Of a stretch of 6,701 nucleotides of DNA, positions 1 to 5,695 are shown in pieces. The stretch lies in assembly GCA_017390225.1 (NCBI GenBank), contig JAFPCL010000195.1:1-6701 (forward strand), written 5' to 3'. Position numbers and translations under genes: made by a program. Below the pieces are notes generated by a model. That model saw only the letters and a program-made list of their open reading frames with translations, was not told where the DNA came from and did no database searches. Each line of letters opens with the position of its first letter. Position 1 is the first letter of the stretch. Source of the stretch: Clostridia bacterium (GTDB lineage Bacteria; Bacillota; Clostridia; CAKSNL01; HGM11501).

Positions 1-903
1 CATGACTTCTTTCGTTAAACGATATTCTCCCGAAGGAAGTGCGCCGTAGAGAAATTCCCAGTTTACGTCCATCTGTGTCACATCATTTTTGGGAATCATA
101 TAAGCGATACTGTGCCACACGACCTCTTCCATTTTGGTCGGCATTTCTTGCCATGTGCCGTCCGTCAGTGTTTCGATTTTGTACCACGCGCCGGTCTGCA
201 GATCTCCCGAAAAATTGCCGCCGAACTGTTCAAAACAGATCGTCATGCCTGTTTTTGTCACATTTTCGGCAGAAAGAGAAAGCCCCCATTTGTCGCCCGA
301 CACGATATGGTCAAAAACAACAAAGCCGCTTTCCTTGCCTACGTCATGTTGTGAACTGAGCAGCGGCGCGTATACGTCCGAGAAGGTGATTTCTGTATTG
401 TCCGTCAGCACCACAAGCTCGCTATCGATAGCGGCGTTATTTAAACGACCTTTGATATAAAAACCATATAAAGGCGCTCCGATGCCGCTGTCTAAAACGC
501 CATCGAACTTTTTAAAAATCACCCATTGCCCGTTGATGGGCACTTCTTTGGTGATGGAAGTGACTCTTTGATACCCTTCCGCTTCAAAATTGGCTTCCCC
601 GTTATTTTGCGGCATCTGCCCGAGCTCCATCGTTTTTTTAAGATTTCCGTCTAACGTGCCACATCTGGGAACCATGTCGCTGATTCGTCCCGTGTCATAA
701 TACAAATCGCCGTCAATCTTCATCATGCGGATTGGCTTTTTCTCGTACTGTTCCCCAAAGGTACCTTTGACCGTTTCATGGCTTTCGGAAACAAAAATAG
801 CCGTCGGCCCGTCCGCACCGCCGATGATCCCGATGCTTGTGTCGTTGCAAGCGGTACAGAAAAGACAGAGAAGGGATAAAATCCGTAGTATATTCTTTTT
901 CAT
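1..903 (-). CDS. Probable lipoprotein with GGADGPT motif and C-terminal Ig-like domain (3' end off the window)
   Basis: I translated this frame by hand: 301 residues from the ATG at 903 with no stop before the left edge, so the C-terminus is missing. The start has an AAGGAG SD (910-915) that overlaps the TAA of the upstream YcxB-like gene. Residues 1-19 form a short basic, hydrophobic signal peptide ending in CTAC, a plausible though non-canonical lipobox (Cys19 lipidated, Cys rather than Leu at -3). Directly after it, residues 24-38 read IGIIGGADGPTAIFV, the signature of the membrane region of Na+-translocating decarboxylase beta subunits (OadB/GcdB). No transporter helices follow, so it is not a decarboxylase subunit. 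Residues 57-86 hold a second conserved-looking block (LYYDTG, then PRCGTLDG). Residues about 204-301 resemble a bacterial Ig-like domain (LSAENVTKTGM, then a WEFLYGALPSGEYRLTKEV ending), judged from memory of the family. Function unknown; probably outer-face membrane-anchored. Confidence 0.85.
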   Translation of the reverse strand, partial: MKKNILRILSLLCLFCTACNDTSIGIIGGADGPTAIFVSESHETVKGTFGEQYEKKPIRMMKIDGDLYYDTGRISDMVPRCGTLDGNLKKTMELGQMPQNNGEANFEAEGYQRVTSITKEVPINGQWVIFKKFDGVLDSGIGAPLYGFYIKGRLNNAAIDSELVVLTDNTEITFSDVYAPLLSSQHDVGKESGFVVFDHIVSGDKWGLSLSAENVTKTGMTICFEQFGGNFSGDLQTGAWYKIETLTDGTWQEMPTKMEEVVWHSIAYMIPKNDVTQMDVNWEFLYGALPSGEYRLTKEVM

Positions 904-913
904 CGTGCTCTCC

Positions 914-1438
914 TTATTTAATGGTTGTCATTGCCTTTCCCGTTCTTTCACAGATAAACTGTCTGAACGCTTGAGCAGTTCCGCCGGAAAGATTGTTTTT
1001 ATCATAAACTTGCGCATGACTTTGACTGAATACAAATACGAAATAATCGTTTGTTTCCGCAAGTAAAAGTATTTTGTCGTAGTTCCATTCTGATTTGCCG
1101 ATTTCCGTTTCCGAATAAAAGCCGTCCTCTGTAAATGTGACCTTTGATTTTTCTGTTCCGGGAAGCATCCGCTTTCTTGCAACGTACCCGTTGATTTGAT
1201 CTTCAAATAAAAGCACGATAAAAATAACAAGCGCTGCAAGCAAAGTAACTATTCTGTTGGCAGTAAATGCAATGCCGTCTTTCATATCCAAAAGTGCAAG
1301 AAGAAGTGCCAATGCAATGACGATACAGCCAAAGATATGACTTCTTTTGCTTCTCTTTTTACGAGCCGTTTTTCTGATGCCTTTTGCCATGGCAGTTAAA
1401 GCTTTTTGATTGTATATCGTTTCAAATACAAATTCCAT
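914..1438 (-). CDS. YcxB-like membrane protein
   Basis: 174 residues. The start is supported by an AAGGAG SD about 8 nt upstream. A basic N-terminal segment (residues 18-33, rich in Arg and Lys) precedes two membrane helices at about 34-50 and 61-79 with a short loop between, which suggests a hairpin topology. The soluble C-terminal part (about 100-167) starts VTFTEDGFYSE and continues through SEWNYDKILLLAET, DYFVFVFS and a final FRQFICERTG. This is the usual layout of the YcxB-like C-terminal domain (a small PH-like beta domain) found in many Bacillota membrane proteins of unknown role. The TAA overlaps the SD of the downstream lipoprotein gene, with a gap of 10 nt, so the two are almost certainly co-transcribed. 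Family assignment is from pattern recognition; no biochemical function can be given. Confidence 0.85.
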   Translation of the reverse strand: MEFVFETIYNQKALTAMAKGIRKTARKKRSKRSHIFGCIVIALALLLALLDMKDGIAFTANRIVTLLAALVIFIVLLFEDQINGYVARKRMLPGTEKSKVTFTEDGFYSETEIGKSEWNYDKILLLAETNDYFVFVFSQSHAQVYDKNNLSGGTAQAFRQFICERTGKAMTTIK

Positions 1439-1468
1439 GAGCTTTTCTCCTTGTCATTCGCTATATGC

Positions 1469-1717
1469 TTATTTATTATTTTTAATTATGGCTAACACCA
1501 TCTGCCCTACACCAACGATAATCAGAAGTACGGCAATCGTATTGGCAAACGCAAACGATGTTTTGTAGTCCATCGATGAATAACTTCCGGCAGCCGCCGC
1601 CTGATAAGCCACTCTACCCAATACGGGAAGAACATTTTTAATAATTGATGTAATGCATAGTATCAGCGCACCGACAACCATTTCAACACTACTCATGATA
1701 TAAACTGACTGTTTCAT
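1469..1717 (-). CDS. Small two-helix membrane protein, unrecognised
   Basis: 82 residues; I do not recognise a family. Two hydrophobic segments at about 10-33 and 56-78 are separated by a small polar, Ala/Ser/Tyr-rich loop (YQAAAAGSYSSMDYKTS), and the C-terminus ends in a short basic tail (KNNK). There is no signal peptide cleavage motif. Met1 is chosen over Met8 because a strong AAGGAGG SD sits 9 nt before it. That SD lies in the last two Glu codons and stop region of the upstream gene, only 4 nt away, so translation of the two is likely coupled. The layout recalls small integral membrane accessory proteins, but no role can be inferred from the sequence alone. Confidence 0.75.
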   Translation of the reverse strand: MKQSVYIMSSVEMVVGALILCITSIIKNVLPVLGRVAYQAAAAGSYSSMDYKTSFAFANTIAVLLIIVGVGQMVLAIIKNNK

Positions 1718-1721
1718 AGGG

Positions 1722-2156
1722 TTACTCCTCCTTGTTTTCTGCGATTTGTTTTTTTGTATGTAGGTAACTACAAAGGCAGATACACGAAATTGCTGCCATG
1801 TGAATCGCTATATTCGGCAGAGTAAAGTTATATGTATTCGACACCTCGCCAATTTCAAGAAAGTATCTGCATAGCATGCCGCCAATGATGTGCGCTGCAT
1901 GGATTAGCAACACAGCACCTGTCTTTTTCTTTTCAAACAGATAGCCCGAAAGCAGACCAACTTCTGCATAAGCAACCAAGCAAAGGAAAAGATTTATCAT
2001 GCCGATTTGCTTCTGCGTATCGCTTAAAATTTTCGTAAGGTTGATAAAAGGAAAGCAGAAGCAACCAAAGAATATAGCAATTACCCAAAACAAGGCAATA
2101 CCAATTTTTCTATGTGTTTGTATAAGAGTATATAATCTGTTTTCTTCTTTTTTCAT
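1722..2156 (-). CDS. Four-helix membrane protein, unrecognised
   Basis: 144 residues from ATG 2156. The open frame extends 28 codons further upstream, but that part runs through a terminator-like hairpin and has no SD, while Met at 2156 has a G-rich SD (AGGGGGGT, 2161-2168) at normal spacing. The short charged N-terminus (MKKEENRLYTLIQTHRK) is followed by helices at about 18-38, 51-73, 79-99 and 111-132; the C-terminal tail is hydrophilic (KKQIAENKEE). It is rich in Cys within the helices (32, 34, 59, 96, 125, 127, 129). It is the first gene of the four-gene leftward cluster. I do not recognise a family; a role in membrane transport, immunity or sensing would be a guess. Confidence 0.75.
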   Translation of the reverse strand: MKKEENRLYTLIQTHRKIGIALFWVIAIFFGCFCFPFINLTKILSDTQKQIGMINLFLCLVAYAEVGLLSGYLFEKKKTGAVLLIHAAHIIGGMLCRYFLEIGEVSNTYNFTLPNIAIHMAAISCICLCSYLHTKKQIAENKEE

Positions 2157-2160
2157 TTTT

Positions 2161-2168
2161 ACCCCCCT
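2161..2168 (-). promoter_or_regulatory. G-rich Shine-Dalgarno that fixes the start of the four-helix protein
   Basis: On the minus strand AGGGGGGT lies 4 nt before ATG 2156. It is less canonical than the AAGGAG sites of the neighbouring genes but is the only SD-like stretch near an in-frame Met, and it rules against the longer upstream start. Confidence 0.6.
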
Positions 2169-2212
2169 ATAACAATTGCCGTGAATGATGGATTTCCCCT
2201 CATTTTTGAAAT

Positions 2213-2240
2213 AAAAAAGTGCCTTGGCAAGCCAAAGCAC
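2213..2240 (-). terminator. Intrinsic terminator-like hairpin in the leader of the small membrane operon
   Basis: In the minus-strand RNA, GUGCUUUGGC and GCCAAGGCAC (2231-2240 and 2219-2228) form a stem of up to 10 bp with one G-U pair. It is followed at once by six U (2213-2218) and more A/U. The U tract is only on the minus side, so it acts on leftward transcription. It lies about 57 nt before the first start codon of the membrane operon, a position suited either to ending an upstream transcript or to attenuation. A GUGCCUU segment at 2301-2307 could pair with the 3' arm as a weak 7-bp anti-terminator. Confidence 0.7.
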
Positions 2241-2312
2241 CGAAAAACACAGGCTTTGATCATGTTGCTACACATTTCATTCCAAAAGTGGATGTAAAAA
2301 AAGGCACGGATC

Positions 2313-2428
2313 GTTTCATGGCGAAAATTAAACTTTTTCAACTGTCTTGAATAATATATTTTAAAAAAACATTGTATTATGGAAAAATCCGCAAAAATGC
2401 GGATTTTTTCTTATTCATGCCATGAAAC
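2313..2428. repeat. 10-bp perfect inverted repeat flanking the ncRNA terminator
   Basis: gtttcatggc (2313-2322) is the exact reverse complement of gccatgaaac (2419-2428), separated by 96 bases that include the ncRNA terminator. The right arm falls in the 3' part of the candidate ncRNA, the left arm in the leader of the membrane operon. The RNA could thus pair with the downstream leader. At 10 bp it may also be chance. Confidence 0.45.
2382..2409 (-). terminator. Intrinsic terminator of the candidate ncRNA
   Basis: aaaaatccgc (2383-2392) and gcggattttt (2399-2408) form a perfect 10-bp stem with a 6-nt loop. The leftward RNA ends in a U run contained in the 3' arm, followed by CC. The mirror-image run of T at 2404-2409 means it could also stop rightward transcription, but no rightward gene precedes it. 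It sits about 215 nt downstream of the promoter at 2605-2633. Confidence 0.75.
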
Positions 2429-2598
2429 TACGCGCGAACTTCACCTCTCGGCGTACCCATGTACGCCTTCGGGATGACATTTTCAAGGCATCACCTTGAA
2501 AATGTATTCAGTTCACACGTTCCGCACTCTTTTTTTCCATCCCCAATTCAAAAGGATTTTTTACAGCAAATCTTTTGAAATCGATTTAAATGTGTAAC
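2383..2598 (-). ncRNA. Candidate stand-alone structured ncRNA, about 215 nt, class unassigned
   Basis: The interval is bounded by an extended -10 promoter (start near 2598) and an intrinsic terminator (end near 2383), with no good reading frame. Helices in the minus-strand RNA, 5' to 3': a bulged hairpin of about 12 bp (2547-2579); a long-range 11-bp helix (2510-2520 with 2430-2440) containing two U-G pairs; inside it a perfect 12-bp hairpin with 5-nt loop (2477-2505) and a perfect 7-bp hairpin with 4-nt loop (2450-2467). A possible 6-bp pseudoknot joins GGGAUG (2538-2543) and CAUCCC (2471-2476). The terminator follows. The two wobble pairs would be A-C mismatches in a plus-strand RNA, which fixes the strand. 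Size, solitary transcription and pseudoknotted fold recall the raiA-motif RNA of Clostridia and Actinobacteria; 6S RNA is less likely because the fold is not one long rod. I cannot confirm either from memory of the consensus. Confidence 0.7.
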
Positions 2599-2604
2599 AA
2601 CTAT

Positions 2605-2633
2605 ATTGTAGCATAAAAGCCGATGTTTGTAAA
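2605..2633 (-). promoter_or_regulatory. Strong SigA-type promoter for the candidate ncRNA
   Basis: On the minus strand TTTACA (2628-2633), a 17-nt spacer and TACAAT (2605-2610), with TGC just before the -10 giving an extended -10 element. Expected start near 2598. The -35 box begins only about 7 nt past the stop codon of the DUF255 gene, and no terminator separates the two, so the ncRNA could also receive read-through. Confidence 0.8.
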
Positions 2634-2640
2634 GAAAAAA

Positions 2641-4560
2641 TTATAAATGTGTTGTGGGCACAGCGCACGTTCCCCGTCGGCACACATAATAGGTGGTTTG
2701 TCCGTCAAGGCAGGGCATGTTTTTTGTGTCTTCCGAAATCGTGATATCCGCCATGAAGGGCAGCATATTTTTCAAATCCGAAAGTCCGTTTTCTCCCGAA
2801 ACAACACGGATATGCGTGAGCGGTTCTTTCTGCAGCAGCATGGCAAGCAAAAGCACTGTGTGTGCCGCAGGGTAGCTTTGTGCCGCTGTCTTTAAAAATT
2901 CGATTTGTTCTTCTGCCTTGCTTTTGTATGCCGTATTCTCCGTCACCGCATACAGGCGCAAGAGATTGTATGCCATAACACTGTTGCCGCAGGGAATGGC
3001 ACCGTCCTGCGTTTCCATCGGATTTTTAAACAGCCCTTCCTCCCCCACCGGGCACAGGAAAAAGCCGCCTTCGGGGGCTTTGTATTTCTTTTCCGCCACC
3101 GCACACCAAAATTCTGCCTTTTCCAAATATTTTTTATCCAACGTGGCGTGATACATCTCGATCAGCGCCGTAATCCAAAAGGCATAGTCATCCAAAAATC
3201 CGTGGTTGCCGACTTTTTCTCGGTAGCTTGCAAAAATCGTTTCTCCGTCCGTCAAATGTGCTTCGATAAAGCTTTGTGCATCACATGCCGCTTTTAAATA
3301 CCGTTCTTTTTTTGAAATGCGGTACAGCATGGCAAATGCGGCAATCGTCAGGGCGTTCCATGCCGTTAAGATTTTATCATCAGTATGAAGCTTTGCTCTT
3401 TGCTTTCTGTAAGCAAACATGGCTTGCCGCTGTGCTTCAAAATCCTCTGTCAGCGCACCGCTTTTTAAAAGATTGAGAATATTGGTGCCTTCAAAGTTCC
3501 CTTGCTCCGTTACATCAAAGGCTTTTTTGAACCGCGCGGCTTGGGATTGCTCCAACACCTTGTCGATTTCCGCTTGGGTAAAGGTATAAAATTTTCCTTC
3601 CTCGCCATCGACATCCGCATCCTGCGCACTGTAGAAGCCGCCCTTTTCGTTCGTCATTTCGCGGCGAATATACTCCGCCGTCTGTTCTGCCGTTAACAAA
3701 AAGATTTCATTTTTCGTCACATCGTATGCTACTGCGTATGCCATGATGAGTAGTGCATTGTCGTAGAGCATCTTTTCAAAGTGCGGTGCCAAAAATTTTT
3801 CATCGGTGGAATAGCGAGAAAAGCCGTAGCCGATGTGGTCAAATATGCCGCCCTTGCGCATTTGCATAAGTGTATGCTCTGCCATGGCAATGATGCTTTC
3901 CTCCTGCATTTGTTTTCCGTAAAGCAACAGAAAAATCAGGTTGTGGGGCATGGGAAATTTGGGCGCCATGCCGAAGCCGCCGTTTTTATCGTCATAGCTT
4001 TTCAAGAAATCGTCCGCGGCACGTTTTATGATATCTCCCTTTTCTTCTTTTGTCCTGGTTTTCTTTCGGGACAAAAGCCGCACCGCCTCTTCTGCGGAGG
4101 ACACGATCCCGTCACGGTTCATTTTCCACTCTGCCTGCACCGTTTCCAAAAGCTGAAGGAAGCTTGGCATCCCGTACTTTTGCTCTTTGGGAAAATACGT
4201 TCCTGCAAAAAAAGGCTTTTTATCCGGCGTTAAAAACACACTCATGGGCCAGCCGCCGCTCCCCGAAATAGCGATACAGGCTTCCATATACACGCTGTCG
4301 ATGTCCGGTCGTTCCTCCCGATCGACCTTCACGGAAATAAAATGCTCGTTCAGAAAACGAGCGGTTTGTTCATCTTCAAAGCTTTCATGTGCCATCACAT
4401 GGCACCAATGACATGCACTGTAGCCAATGCTTAAAAACACCGGCTTGTCTTCCGATTTTGCTCTTTCAAAAGCTTCCTCGCACCAAGGATACCAGTGCAC
4501 GGGATTGTCTGCATGTTGCATCAAGTAGGGGCTTGTCGATTCTTTTAATCTGTTTTTCAT
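2641..4560 (-). CDS. Thioredoxin-domain DUF255 protein (YyaL/SPATA20-like)
   Basis: 639 residues, a little shorter than the 670-690 typical of the family as I recall it. The N-terminal thioredoxin-like DUF255 domain (about 3-165) has the diagnostic NPVHWYPW (19-26), the redox-type CHWC (Cys50, Cys53) followed by HVMAHESFED, then KVDREERPDID (78-88) and GGWPMSVFLTP (102-112). The rest (about 180-600) is the alpha/alpha-barrel part related to N-acylglucosamine 2-epimerase folds, with GGFGMAPKFP (194-203), LAPHFEKMLYDNALL (257-271), SAQDADVDGEEGKFY (311-325), WNALTIAAFA (401-410) and GFLDDYAF (454-461). All core motifs are present, so it looks intact. It is cytosolic, with no signal peptide. The biochemical role of the bacterial family is not settled; a thiol redox or sugar-related enzyme is inferred from the folds. 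The start has AAAGGAG about 7 nt upstream. It lies 47 nt after the FliB-like gene, probably the same operon. Confidence 0.95.
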   Translation of the reverse strand: MKNRLKESTSPYLMQHADNPVHWYPWCEEAFERAKSEDKPVFLSIGYSACHWCHVMAHESFEDEQTARFLNEHFISVKVDREERPDIDSVYMEACIAISGSGGWPMSVFLTPDKKPFFAGTYFPKEQKYGMPSFLQLLETVQAEWKMNRDGIVSSAEEAVRLLSRKKTRTKEEKGDIIKRAADDFLKSYDDKNGGFGMAPKFPMPHNLIFLLLYGKQMQEESIIAMAEHTLMQMRKGGIFDHIGYGFSRYSTDEKFLAPHFEKMLYDNALLIMAYAVAYDVTKNEIFLLTAEQTAEYIRREMTNEKGGFYSAQDADVDGEEGKFYTFTQAEIDKVLEQSQAARFKKAFDVTEQGNFEGTNILNLLKSGALTEDFEAQRQAMFAYRKQRAKLHTDDKILTAWNALTIAAFAMLYRISKKERYLKAACDAQSFIEAHLTDGETIFASYREKVGNHGFLDDYAFWITALIEMYHATLDKKYLEKAEFWCAVAEKKYKAPEGGFFLCPVGEEGLFKNPMETQDGAIPCGNSVMAYNLLRLYAVTENTAYKSKAEEQIEFLKTAAQSYPAAHTVLLLAMLLQKEPLTHIRVVSGENGLSDLKNMLPFMADITISEDTKNMPCLDGQTTYYVCRRGTCAVPTTHL

Positions 4561-4607
4561 GGGTTTTCTCCTTTCTTTTTGATTAGTATGGAAAAAACCC
4601 TGTTTTT

Positions 4608-5525
4608 TTATCCAAGCTCTATATATTCCGTCAAGGCTTCTGTGTTTTCTTCGCTGTATTCAATCTCCGCAGAATACAGACGGGCAATGTCTAATAGTGC
4701 TTTGCCTTCATTCCGATAAAGGGCATGAATCATGCGGAGGCTGATAATCATCAAGCCGACGGCAAAGCCTTCTGTGCCTTCATCCCAAAAATCCTTGAAA
4801 TGACGGAAAATAAAATAAACTGCCAACTGCTCAAAGGCAATTTCATCCCTTTGGATGGGAGCAAAAAAATCCATATTTTCTTTTTTGAGCGAAAGAAGCA
4901 TTTCGGTAAACGAATTGTCCATATACTCCAATTCGAAAAAGGCATCTGCCCATGCGCTCGTGCCGGAAAAAGGAAATGTGATTTCATATTCTCTTTGCAG
5001 GCGTCTCAGGCGGTCTTCCAAAGAAAGGGTTCTGTCTTGCAATACGGCAAAAATCTCGTCCCGTGCTATCAGGCAAGCGGCGTCATCCTCGTCTGTTTCT
5101 TCCTCCCCCGTGTCTTTTAAAACCACAAGCTTTGTTTTTTCTTCTTTATTAAGAATCAGCTCTGCCGCCGCTTCACAGCATAGCCCCAGCCCAATCTCCG
5201 TGCGGTCTTCAAAAAAATTGCGAAACCGCGGATGGTCGGTGCAAATGCCGCACAGGGCATCTTCTCCCAAGGCAGTGTAGATATCGCACAAGCCCTTTTC
5301 GTTCAAAAACGGACACCGCTCTTTTTCATCCAGCACAAAATGTGCCACGCCGTCTTCTTCTTGAATATGCGCCAAAAGCCGTGCCCCAAATTCACCGGGC
5401 ACGGCTTGATATTTTTTATAGCTCTCTTCATCAATATCGATTTCCCATCCGATGCAACAGCTATGACGGCAATCCCCTGCGATGCAACGGAAAGCTTCAT
5501 AGTAATCGGGTACAATGGTTTTCAT
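4608..5525 (-). CDS. FliB-family (flagellin lysine-N-methylase-like) cysteine-rich protein
   Basis: 305 residues, start supported by AAGGAG about 8 nt upstream. The N-terminal half carries the conserved cysteine pattern of the FliB family: Cys14, Cys19 and Cys23-Cys24 (CRHSCCIGWEIDID), CPFLNEKGLCDIY (71-83), CGICTDHPRFRNFF (92-105) and GLGLCCEAA (112-120). These cysteines are thought to hold an Fe-S cluster. In Salmonella FliB methylates lysines of flagellin; many Bacillota homologues are annotated by similarity only. A strongly acidic stretch (about 139-149, EEETDEDD) links to a helical C-terminal half. No flagellin or other flagellar gene is in the window, so the substrate is unknown and the methylase name should be taken as a family label. 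The protein is somewhat short compared with the family as I recall it (about 350-400), but the ending looks natural. First gene of a likely operon with the DUF255 protein. Confidence 0.88.
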   Translation of the reverse strand: MKTIVPDYYEAFRCIAGDCRHSCCIGWEIDIDEESYKKYQAVPGEFGARLLAHIQEEDGVAHFVLDEKERCPFLNEKGLCDIYTALGEDALCGICTDHPRFRNFFEDRTEIGLGLCCEAAAELILNKEEKTKLVVLKDTGEEETDEDDAACLIARDEIFAVLQDRTLSLEDRLRRLQREYEITFPFSGTSAWADAFFELEYMDNSFTEMLLSLKKENMDFFAPIQRDEIAFEQLAVYFIFRHFKDFWDEGTEGFAVGLMIISLRMIHALYRNEGKALLDIARLYSAEIEYSEENTEALTEYIELG

Positions 5526-5556
5526 GTTTTTCTCCTTGCATTGTTTGATTTTTTAT

Positions 5557-5585
5557 ATCATATCATTGAATGCTTCGGATGGCAA
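5557..5585 (-). promoter_or_regulatory. SigA-type promoter of the FliB-like/DUF255 operon
   Basis: Minus strand TTGCCA (5580-5585), 17-nt spacer, TATGAT (5557-5562), with TGA before the -10 forming an extended -10. Expected start near 5550, giving a leader of about 25 nt before the ATG at 5525. It is back to back with the promoter at 5636-5665, the two -35 boxes being 50 bp apart. Confidence 0.7.
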
Positions 5586-5635
5586 GCCATATTCCCAAAA
5601 AACATAAAATGACATGAAATACTCCGCTTTCTCCA

Positions 5636-5665
5636 TTGACAAATAAAACAAACATACGATATAAT
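5636..5665 (+). promoter_or_regulatory. Consensus SigA promoter of the secreted-protein gene
   Basis: TTGACA (5636-5641), 18-nt spacer rich in A, and TATAAT (5660-5665): both hexamers match consensus exactly. Expected start near 5672, a leader of about 24 nt, then an AAAGGTGG SD (5681-5688) before ATG 5696. I see no operator-like repeat around it. Confidence 0.85.
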
Positions 5666-5695
5666 TTAACTATATCATATAAAGGTGGTGTCGTC

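Larger units (their letters stand above)
2157..2382 (-). other. Leader/intergenic region upstream of the small membrane operon
   Basis: About 225 bases between the end of the candidate ncRNA and the first gene of the leftward cluster. It holds a terminator-like hairpin (2213-2240), one arm of a 10-bp inverted repeat (2313-2322) and a G-rich SD. A 60-codon open frame (2159-2341) exists but starts at TTG without an SD and reads through the terminator, so I treat it as non-coding. I could not find a convincing SigA promoter here on the minus strand; the AT-rich stretch 2351-2380 offers -10-like hexamers without a matching -35. The operon may therefore depend on read-through from the ncRNA promoter or on a weak or activated promoter. 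Confidence 0.5.

Noticed and set aside
790..835. GGADGPT motif taken as evidence for an oxaloacetate decarboxylase beta subunit
   Set aside because: The protein has a signal peptide and a soluble Ig-like end, with none of the many membrane helices of OadB; only the short motif is shared.
2157..2240. 28-codon upstream extension of the four-helix membrane protein
   Set aside because: The extension reads through the terminator stem and lacks an SD, whereas ATG 2156 has a G-rich SD at the right distance.
2159..2341. 60-codon minus-strand open frame upstream of the membrane operon
   Set aside because: It would start at TTG with no SD, and its middle is the terminator hairpin and U tract; composition fits a leader rather than a protein.
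2450..2505. The two perfect hairpins as mobile-element ends or CRISPR repeats
   Set aside because: The two hairpins differ in sequence, are not repeated at intervals, and no transposase or Cas gene is in the window.
2383..2598. 6S RNA as the identity of the structured RNA
   Set aside because: 6S is one long rod with a central bubble; here the visible helices are a 5' hairpin, a multi-hairpin domain and a pseudoknot. Not fully excluded without a covariance search.
2647..4586. Many plus-strand open frames opposite the DUF255 gene
   Set aside because: They are antisense shadows of a gene with clear family motifs and have no SD sites or recognisable products.
4587..4610. A/T-rich inverted stretch between the FliB-like and DUF255 genes as a terminator
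   Set aside because: The stem would consist almost only of A-U pairs, too weak to end transcription; the 47-nt gap fits an operon.
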